Shown one piece after another: positions 1 to 4,934 of a stretch of DNA of 10,037 bases; positions within the stretch are counted from its first letter, which is position 1, and each line of letters opens with the position of its first letter. This DNA is from CAYTLQ01 sp964438715 (GTDB taxonomy: Bacteria > Bacteroidota > Ignavibacteria > Ignavibacteriales > Ignavibacteriaceae): contig CAYTLQ010000117.1 in NCBI GenBank assembly GCA_964438715.1, forward strand, positions 1-10,037. The letters run 5' to 3'. A program made the translations under genes and the position numbers. The notes beneath the pieces were generated by a model. The model had not been told where the DNA came from. It made no database searches and saw only the letters and a program-made list of their open reading frames with translations.

Positions 1-68
1 CCCCATGGACTTACAGGTTTATCACTGTATTCTATCGGTAGCAACTGCACTTTTTCGGTATTATCCAT
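1..68 (-). CDS. Start of an unidentified protein, cut by the window's left edge
   Basis: On the minus strand an ATG at 66-68 opens a frame with no stop for 22 codons up to the window edge. The visible peptide begins MDNTEKVQLL and ends near YSDKPVSPWG. It is too short to assign. The closing '..PVSPWG' loosely recalls the N-terminus of some Bacteroidota IS1380-type DDE transposases, but that is a memory-based hint only. A TAnnTTTG-like box lies 36 bp upstream of the ATG, and no Shine-Dalgarno sequence is evident. The frame is downstream of ettA on the same strand with a 76-bp gap. A chance ORF of this length is quite possible. Confidence 0.45.
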   Translation of the reverse strand, partial: MDNTEKVQLLPIEYSDKPVSPW

Positions 69-103
69 TTTGGGTCTATCTTATTTTATCTCAATTACTT
101 TGA

Positions 104-111
104 CAAAATTA
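104..111 (-). promoter_or_regulatory. Candidate Bacteroidota -7 box for the left-edge ORF
   Basis: Read on the minus strand this is TAATTTTG, an exact match to the Bacteroidota -7 consensus TAnnTTTG, 36 bp upstream of the ATG at 66-68. No TTG is seen at the usual -33 distance, so the call rests on one short element in A+T-rich DNA. Confidence 0.25.
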
Positions 112-144
112 ACGCTCTTTAATGAATTATTCGGGTTAAAAAAA

Positions 145-1827
145 TTAACGGGTCAGGTGGCGGTATTTAATTCTATGTGGTTGATCAGCTTCAATACCTA
201 AGCGTTCCTTTCTTTTTGCCTCATACTCAGAGTAATTGCCATCAAAGAAGACAACCTTACTATCGCCTTCAAAAGCAAGAATATGAGTGACAATTCTATC
301 GAGGAACCAGCGGTCGTGACTGATAATGAGTGCACACCCTGCAAATGATTCAAGTCCTTCCTCAAGGGCACGCATTGTATTAACATCGAGGTCATTGGTC
401 GGCTCATCAAGAAGGAGTACATTTGCCTGCCGCTTTAACATCATTGCCAGATGAACGCGGTTGCGTTCTCCACCTGAGAGCACTGAGACCTTTTTTTGCT
501 GATCAGCGCCTGAGAAATTAAACTGTGCTACATAAGCACGACTGTTTACGGTGCGGTTGCCTAATTCTATTGTATCGTTACCACCTGAGATAACTTCCCA
601 GATACTTTTATCAACTTTTAACGCCTCTCGTTCCTGATCGACATACGCAAGTTTAACCGTTTCTCCGATAATGATTTCGCCGCTATCGGGTTTTTCTAAT
701 CCCGTAATCATCTTAAAGAGCGTTGTTTTACCGGCACCGTTAGGACCAATTATACCAACAATAGCTCCGGGAGGAATAGAGAAACTCATATCTTCAATAA
801 GAATGTTATCGCCAAAGGATTTTTGTACATTTCTAAATTCAATCACATTATTTCCAAGGCGGGGTCCTGGTGGGATATATATCTGTAATTCTTTTTCTCT
901 TTGTTCGTTATTCTGATTAAGCAAATTCTCGTAGCTTGTAATGCGAGCTTTTGATTTTGCATGACGGGCTTTTGGTGACATTCGTATCCATTCAAGTTCT
1001 CTCTGAAGGGTTTTTTGCCTGTCGGATTCTTTCTTCTCTTCAAGCCGTAACCGCTCCTGTTTCTGTTCGAGCCACGAAGAATAATTACCTTTCCATGGAA
1101 TTCCTTCACCGCGATCAAGCTCAAGTATCCAACCTGCAACGCTGTCAAGGAAGTATCTGTCGTGCGTTACGGCTATTACCGTGCCTTCATATTCTTTCAA
1201 ATGTCTTTCAAGCCATGCTACCGACTCGGCATCGAGATGGTTTGTCGGTTCATCCAAAAGAAGAATATCGGGCTTTTGCAAGAGAAGCCGGCACAACGCA
1301 ACGCGGCGTTTTTCACCTCCTGAGAGTACCTTTGTAAGAGTATCGGGCGGAGGACAGCGCAGTGCATCCATCGCCATCTCAAGGCGCGAATCGAGATCCC
1401 AGGCATTTAAAGTGTCCATTTTATCCTGCACGATGCCCTGCCTTTCGAGAAGTTTTTCCATCTCCTCATCGCTCATCGGTTCGGAAAATTTCTCATTAAT
1501 GGCATTGTACTCATTAACAACATCCACGATATGTTGTACACCTTCCTGCACAATATCTTTAACAGTTTTTTCAGGATCCAGACGGGGTTCTTGTTCAAGA
1601 TAACCGATTGTGTAACCGGGACTCACGGCGATCTCACCATTAAATTCTTTATCAACGCCGGCAAGTATCTTTAATAGAGAACTTTTACCGGAACCGTTAA
1701 GACCAATAACGCCAATTTTTGCACCATAGAAATACGAGAGATAAATATCTTTTAGGACCGGCTTTTTATCATAATATTTACTTACCCCGATCATTGAATA
1801 AATTATTTTATTTGGTTCGTTGCTCAT
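145..1827 (-). CDS. ettA: Energy-dependent translational throttle protein EttA (ABC-F ATPase)
   Basis: EttA is a cytosolic ABC-F ATPase. It binds the ribosomal E site and gates the first steps of elongation according to the ATP/ADP ratio. The 560 residues carry two full ABC domains. Domain 1 has Walker A GLNGSGKS (42-49), signature LSGGE (168-172), Walker B with DEPTNHLD (about 188-199) and switch His222. Domain 2 has Walker A GPNGAGKT (361-368), LSGGE (450-454), DEPTNDLD (474-481) and His504. The arm insertion lies at roughly 95-140, and the charged linker around RELEWIRMSPKARHAKSKAR (276-295) is typical of the subfamily. Blocks such as HLDAESVAWLERHL and GWILELDRGEGIPWKGNYSS, and the basic tail RIKYRHLTR, match my memory of E. 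coli EttA (555 residues) rather than Uup or YheS. The ATG at 1825-1827 follows AAGGA at a short distance. The gene is transcribed away from the repeat-filled gap. Confidence 0.96.
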   Translation of the reverse strand: MSNEPNKIIYSMIGVSKYYDKKPVLKDIYLSYFYGAKIGVIGLNGSGKSSLLKILAGVDKEFNGEIAVSPGYTIGYLEQEPRLDPEKTVKDIVQEGVQHIVDVVNEYNAINEKFSEPMSDEEMEKLLERQGIVQDKMDTLNAWDLDSRLEMAMDALRCPPPDTLTKVLSGGEKRRVALCRLLLQKPDILLLDEPTNHLDAESVAWLERHLKEYEGTVIAVTHDRYFLDSVAGWILELDRGEGIPWKGNYSSWLEQKQERLRLEEKKESDRQKTLQRELEWIRMSPKARHAKSKARITSYENLLNQNNEQREKELQIYIPPGPRLGNNVIEFRNVQKSFGDNILIEDMSFSIPPGAIVGIIGPNGAGKTTLFKMITGLEKPDSGEIIIGETVKLAYVDQEREALKVDKSIWEVISGGNDTIELGNRTVNSRAYVAQFNFSGADQQKKVSVLSGGERNRVHLAMMLKRQANVLLLDEPTNDLDVNTMRALEEGLESFAGCALIISHDRWFLDRIVTHILAFEGDSKVVFFDGNYSEYEAKRKERLGIEADQPHRIKYRHLTR

Positions 1828-1850
1828 AGTTCCTTAAAAATTTTGAACTA

Positions 1851-1858
1851 CAAATTTA
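1851..1858 (-). promoter_or_regulatory. Candidate -7 promoter box for ettA
   Basis: The minus strand reads TAAATTTG, matching TAnnTTTG, 23 bp upstream of the ettA ATG, which would give a very short leader. An AAGGA ribosome-binding sequence follows just before the ATG. No TTG is visible at the expected -33 spacing, so the promoter is plausible but incomplete. Confidence 0.35.
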
Positions 1859-1874
1859 CACAGATTACTTGAAT

Positions 1875-1920
1875 TTTCGGGAGAATTGTTGTGTCGATTG
1901 TACGACACTTCGGGAATTGT
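1875..1920. repeat. Hairpin flanked by short direct repeats
   Basis: GTGTCG (1891-1896) and CGACAC (1903-1908) form a 6-bp inverted repeat with a 6-nt loop. It is bracketed by near-identical direct repeats: TTCGGGAGAATTGT at 1875-1888 and TTCGGGAATTGT at 1909-1920, which differ by a 2-nt insertion. It sits at the left border of the repeat block, upstream of ettA. Its role is unknown. Confidence 0.6.
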
Positions 1921-1922
1921 AA

Positions 1923-2052
1923 ATCCTCCGGATAGTTTACAAAAGATAATTTCATCCGTTAGGTATAGGATTTAACAATCCGGAGGATTTTCAATCCAGA
2001 GGATGTCCCATCCAAAGGATCTTCGATCCAGAGGATTTTCAATCCAGAGGAT
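1923..2052. repeat. Tandem palindromic array 1 (16-bp period)
   Basis: Five copies of an 11-bp near-palindrome (consensus ATCCAGAGGAT, ATCC/GGAT arms) start at 1978, 1994, 2010, 2026 and 2042, exactly 16 bp apart with 5-nt spacers. Centres vary as GGA, AGA, AAA, AGA, AGA. A longer diverged unit, ATCCGTTAGGTATAGGAT (1954-1971), starts 24 bp before the first. An inverted unit, ATCCTCCGGAT (1923-1933), lies further left and is the only copy in the opposite orientation. Because 16 is not a multiple of three, the unit passes through all three frames, so this is not a protein repeat. Confidence 0.85.
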
Positions 2053-2074
2053 TTAAAAATTTTATCATACACCC

Positions 2075-2146
2075 AACCCTGGAAGGGTGATATTTTTATA
2101 ACAACAGCTATCCTTACTTATCCTGAAAACCCTGAAAGGGTGATAT
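2075..2146. repeat. Two copies of an AACCCTGRAAGGGTGATAT repeat
   Basis: AACCCTGGAAGGGTGATAT (2075-2093) and AACCCTGAAAGGGTGATAT (2128-2146) are identical except for one base and start 53 bp apart. Each contains a small inverted repeat (ACCCT/AGGGT). I recall similar CCCTGAAAGGGTG hairpins dispersed between genes in Bacteroidota and relatives; that recollection is not checked here. They separate the two tandem arrays. Confidence 0.75.
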
Positions 2147-2160
2147 AATTGTGGCATTGA

Positions 2161-2194
2161 CCGTTAGTCCGTTAGCTAACGGATTAGCCAACGG
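2161..2194. repeat. Nested palindrome with a perfect 16-bp core
   Basis: TCCGTTAGCTAACGGA (2168-2183) is a perfect 8+8 palindrome with no loop. An outer pair, CCGTT (2161-2165) and AACGG (2190-2194), surrounds it and could extend the stem after an internal bulge. The CCGTTAG/AACGGA sequence also occurs in the 18-bp unit of the tandem arrays, so this is probably a related member of the same repeat family. Confidence 0.75.
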
Positions 2195-2196
2195 CT

Positions 2197-2238
2197 CCCC
2201 TGACGGAGTGCAGAGAAATTATAATTTCACCGTCGGGG
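2197..2238. repeat. Long interrupted hairpin CCCC-GACGG / CCGTC-GGGG
   Basis: CCCC, T, GACGG (2197-2206) pairs with CCGTC-GGGG (2230-2238), giving nine pairs with one bulged T. The loop contains a second perfect palindrome, GAAATTATAATTTC (2215-2228). It directly follows the nested palindrome and precedes array 2. The flanking genes diverge, so it is not their terminator; a non-coding RNA terminator or a dispersed palindromic repeat remain possible. Confidence 0.65.
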
Positions 2239-2266
2239 TTTATTTTGGGTGTGTTATTATTATACT

Positions 2267-2429
2267 ATCCAGAGGATGTTCAATCCGTTAGGGAACGGAT
2301 TAAGCAATCCAGAGGATTTGCAAGCCAGAGGATGTTCCATCCGTTAGGGAAGGGATTAAGCAATCCAGAGGATTTGCAATCCAGAGGATGTTCCATCCGT
2401 TAGGGAACGGATTTAAAAATCCAGAGGAA
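2267..2429. repeat. Tandem palindromic array 2 with 56-bp higher-order period
   Basis: Two unit types alternate in a fixed order. Short unit A is ATCCAGAGGAT in a 16-bp step (starts 2267, 2307, 2323, 2363, 2379, 2419). Long unit B is ATCCGTTAGGGAACGGAT in a 24-bp step (starts 2283, 2339, 2395). The order is A-B-A-A-B-A-A-B-A, so B-A-A forms a 56-bp higher-order repeat. The blocks at 2283-2338 and 2339-2394 differ at only two positions (2296/2352 and 2324/2380). B has 7-bp arms (ATCCGTT/AACGGAT) around AGGG; the second B has one arm base changed (AAGGGAT). The last A ends in A instead of T. Confidence 0.88.
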
Positions 2430-2771
2430 TTTCGATTTGCAAATAGATCAGTATATTTTCGACCATTTTGCAGAACACCAGTTATGTTTTATATGATGCC
2501 TAAGGATGGATGTTTGAGGTAGTAGTATTGAAAAAGTTTTGGTTTACAGTACTGCCACAACCTTTTGATTACTTAAATAAAATTAATACCGTTAAATTTT
2601 GCTAAAAGTATTAAGAAGATTATATATGTCCTTCTTTGTAAGTTAATAAAGGATTAGCAGTCTTTAATTTATTACTCTTCCACTATCGCTAAACCGTTCG
2701 CCAATACACCGTAGCGGATAAACAAGGTTTTTTTGTAATTTTCGTTCAGTAAAACATTATATTGGTGACTC
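2430..2771. other. Non-coding leader of the secreted-hydrolase genes; no clear feature
   Basis: This stretch of about 340 bp upstream of the gene at 2772 is A+T-rich and holds no convincing gene, tRNA or repeat array. TTAAATTTTG at 2592-2601 resembles a Bacteroidota -7 box with one extra base but lacks a well-placed TTG partner. CGCTA (2687-2691) and TAGCG (2712-2716) form a weak inverted repeat. The promoter for the plus-strand genes probably lies here but I cannot place it. Confidence 0.5.
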
Positions 2772-3980
2772 ATGAAACAATCATTAATCTTCCTTATCCT
2801 TCTTTCCTGCACTATTTCTGCACAAAATGATAAAGCTATCTATGTAGAACCAAAATCTGAATATTGGGAACAGATAGAAAAGAATGTAAAAGAATTTAAC
2901 ACAAAAGAACAGGAACCGAATAAAGTCCTAAAAATGGATTTTTCAGGTAAAAATCTCCCGAAAAGTAAAGATGAGTTTATCTACTCATGGCATAATGACC
3001 CGATAAATCAGGGTATTACCGGTACATGCTGGTCGTTCTCAACTACATCATTTCTTGAGTCGGAACTGAAACGAATCAAAAAGAAAGAAGTAAAATTATC
3101 GGAAATGTTTACCGCATACTTTGAATATGTAGAAAAAGCTTTAGGCTTTGTTGAATCGCGCGGAGAGTCAACATTCGGGGAAGGATCACAGGCTAATGCG
3201 GTTACCAGAATTATGAAAAAATATGGAGCTGTGCCGGAAGAAATTTACGATGGAAAGCTACCGGGACAAAAGTCACACGACCACAGTAAAATGTACAATG
3301 AAATGCGCAGTTTTCTTAATTCAGTAAAAGAACGCAATGCATGGAATCCGCAGGAAGTGGCTTCAACAATTAAAGCTATCCTCAACCGTTACATGGGTGA
3401 GCCGCCAACGCAGTTTATGTGGAATGGTAAATCCTATTCGCCTCAATCGTTCTTTAAGGATGAAGTTGATCTTCAGCTAAGTGATTATGTTGCTGTTGTC
3501 TCATTTAAGCAATATCCGTATTACTCAAATGTTGAGTACAAAGTACCCGATAACTGGTGGCATAGTAAAGACTATCTTAATGTGCCACTTGACGATTATA
3601 TGATGAGTTTCAAAGAGGCTATTAAAAGTGGTTATACCGCAGTATTGTTTGGTGATGTTTCAGAGCCGGGAATTGACTCGCATGCAAAAGTTGCAATGGT
3701 TCCCGATTTTGACATTCCTTCACAATACATCAATGAGGATTCCCGTCAGTTTCGTTTTTATAATACTACATCAGGTGATGATCATGGTATTCATTGTGTT
3801 GGGTATCTAAACAAGGATGGGCAGGATTGGTATCTCATAAAGGATTCCGGTTCCGGTGCATTTAACACAGGTGACAAGGGATATTATTTTTATCACAGCG
3901 ATTATATAAAACTGAAAATGCTGGGATTTTTTATTCATAAGGACGCAATAAAGTCTCTTACAAAAAAAGTAGATTCGTGA
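2772..3980 (+). CDS. Exported C1B-type (bleomycin hydrolase-like) cysteine peptidase
   Basis: Papain-fold peptidase of 402 residues. The N-terminus MKQSLIFLILLSCTISAQ is a signal peptide, probably cut before Gln18; Cys13 in LLSC could instead make it a lipoprotein. The active-site block QGITGTCWSFS gives the oxyanion Gln80 and nucleophile Cys86. DHGIHCVGY aligns with papain NHAVAAVGY, making His338 catalytic. The third block WYLIKDSGSG (353-362) has Asp358 where papain has Asn and lacks the usual Trp. The middle region, with YMGEPPTQFMWNGK (207-220), SPQSFF (223-228), LSDYV (236-240) and the YLNVPLDD stretch (268-275), follows the bleomycin hydrolase/PepC pattern, so subfamily C1B fits. PepC and bleomycin hydrolase themselves are cytosolic; the signal peptide points to the periplasm or outside. 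No T9SS tail is present. The next gene starts 8 bp downstream. Substrate unknown. Confidence 0.87.
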   Translation: MKQSLIFLILLSCTISAQNDKAIYVEPKSEYWEQIEKNVKEFNTKEQEPNKVLKMDFSGKNLPKSKDEFIYSWHNDPINQGITGTCWSFSTTSFLESELKRIKKKEVKLSEMFTAYFEYVEKALGFVESRGESTFGEGSQANAVTRIMKKYGAVPEEIYDGKLPGQKSHDHSKMYNEMRSFLNSVKERNAWNPQEVASTIKAILNRYMGEPPTQFMWNGKSYSPQSFFKDEVDLQLSDYVAVVSFKQYPYYSNVEYKVPDNWWHSKDYLNVPLDDYMMSFKEAIKSGYTAVLFGDVSEPGIDSHAKVAMVPDFDIPSQYINEDSRQFRFYNTTSGDDHGIHCVGYLNKDGQDWYLIKDSGSGAFNTGDKGYYFYHSDYIKLKMLGFFIHKDAIKSLTKKVDS

Positions 3981-3988
3981 TAGTATAA

Positions 3989-4870
3989 ATGAACCAGGCA
4001 TTGTTACGCAAAATACTTGTTTTTTGGATACTTGGTGTTGTTTCTCCTTTTTGTCAGCCACTTGATTCAATATCGAATTATGGGACAATCATAAAATTTG
4101 GGTCGTCACATTCTCCTTTTCCCCATGCTTTACGAAAGGACGGACATACCTACTCAGGTAAGAAATATCCTGCATCTGAACATTATTCTGATAGCACAAT
4201 TGCAGTGTTTGTTCCGAAAGGTTTTAAGCCCGGGAGGACAACAGATATGGTATTTTATTTCCATGGCTGGAACAACTCCATAGATTCGTCCTTTATTCAA
4301 TTTGCACTTGCCAGACAGTTTGCAGAAGCAGGGATTAATGCAGTGCTTGTATTTCCGGAGGGCCCGAAATTTGCTCCGGATTCATTTGGCGGGCGACTTG
4401 AAGAAAAGGGAGTTTTTGCCCGGCTTGTCGATGAGGTACTGTTAAAATTGAATGAGAGAGGTTTTATTCAGGAAAAACAAGTAGGTGAAATTACACTTGC
4501 CGGTCATAGTGGCGCTTACCGGGTGATGGCTTATATTGTATTCAGAGGAGGCTATACACAACGGATTAAGAATCTCATACTTTTTGATGCTCTGTATGCA
4601 CAGGAAGAAAAATTTTTGCGTTGGATAGAGAAAGAGCATGGCAGATTTATAAACATTTATACTGATGATGGCGGCACTGATGCTAATTCAAGAGCAATGA
4701 TGGAAGATATGAATGAATGGGAAATACCATTTCTTTTTACAGAGGAAAATGCGCTGACAGATGAGCAATTACGAAAAAACAGAATTGTGTTCATCCATTC
4801 AGATCTTAGTCACAATGATGTGATTTCAGAAAGGAATCAATTCCGTCGGTTTTTAAGTATCCTGAAATAA
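3989..4870 (+). CDS. Probable exported alpha/beta-hydrolase
   Basis: This 293-residue protein has the marks of a serine alpha/beta-hydrolase. MVFYFHGWNN (87-96) supplies the HG oxyanion strand. GHSGAYR (172-178) is the nucleophile elbow with Ser174. LFDALYA places Asp200 after a later strand as candidate acid, and SDLSHNDV places His275 near the C-terminus. The N-terminal 20 or so residues (KILVFWILGVVSPF) are hydrophobic and likely a signal peptide or anchor; Cys22 is not in a good lipobox. The ATG lies 8 bp after the upstream peptidase stop, with TATAA rather than a Shine-Dalgarno sequence before it, so the two are probably one transcript. The substrate (ester, peptide or lipid) cannot be told from sequence. 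No sorting domain is seen. Confidence 0.78.
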   Translation: MNQALLRKILVFWILGVVSPFCQPLDSISNYGTIIKFGSSHSPFPHALRKDGHTYSGKKYPASEHYSDSTIAVFVPKGFKPGRTTDMVFYFHGWNNSIDSSFIQFALARQFAEAGINAVLVFPEGPKFAPDSFGGRLEEKGVFARLVDEVLLKLNERGFIQEKQVGEITLAGHSGAYRVMAYIVFRGGYTQRIKNLILFDALYAQEEKFLRWIEKEHGRFINIYTDDGGTDANSRAMMEDMNEWEIPFLFTEENALTDEQLRKNRIVFIHSDLSHNDVISERNQFRRFLSILK

Positions 4871-4934
4871 CCAATAACTCCTCCCTTATGTGTGAGCCGG
4901 TTTAGTAACTTTAATCTGATATTGGAATTAAATT

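Noticed and set aside
135..149. Terminator after ettA (GTTAA-A5-TTAAC inverted repeat at the stop codon)
   Set aside because: The stem is five A/T-rich pairs, overlaps the stop codon and has no following T-tract on the minus strand; too weak to call.
951..1603. Plus-strand open frames antisense to ettA
   Set aside because: They are shadow frames of the well-conserved ettA gene and encode no recognisable protein.
1954..2429. CRISPR array
   Set aside because: Repeats are only 11 or 18 bp and self-palindromic, with 5-6 nt spacers that are partly identical; no CRISPR-length spacers and no cas genes are visible.
2388..2522. Small plus-strand ORF of 44 codons starting in array 2
   Set aside because: It starts inside the repeat, has its purine-rich sequence too close to the ATG, and has no recognisable domain; the frame is open only from 2304, consistent with chance.
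2592..2601. Promoter for the 2772 gene (TTAAATTTTG)
   Set aside because: It has one extra base relative to TAnnTTTG, the nearest TTG is about 25 bp upstream, and it would leave a leader of about 170 nt.
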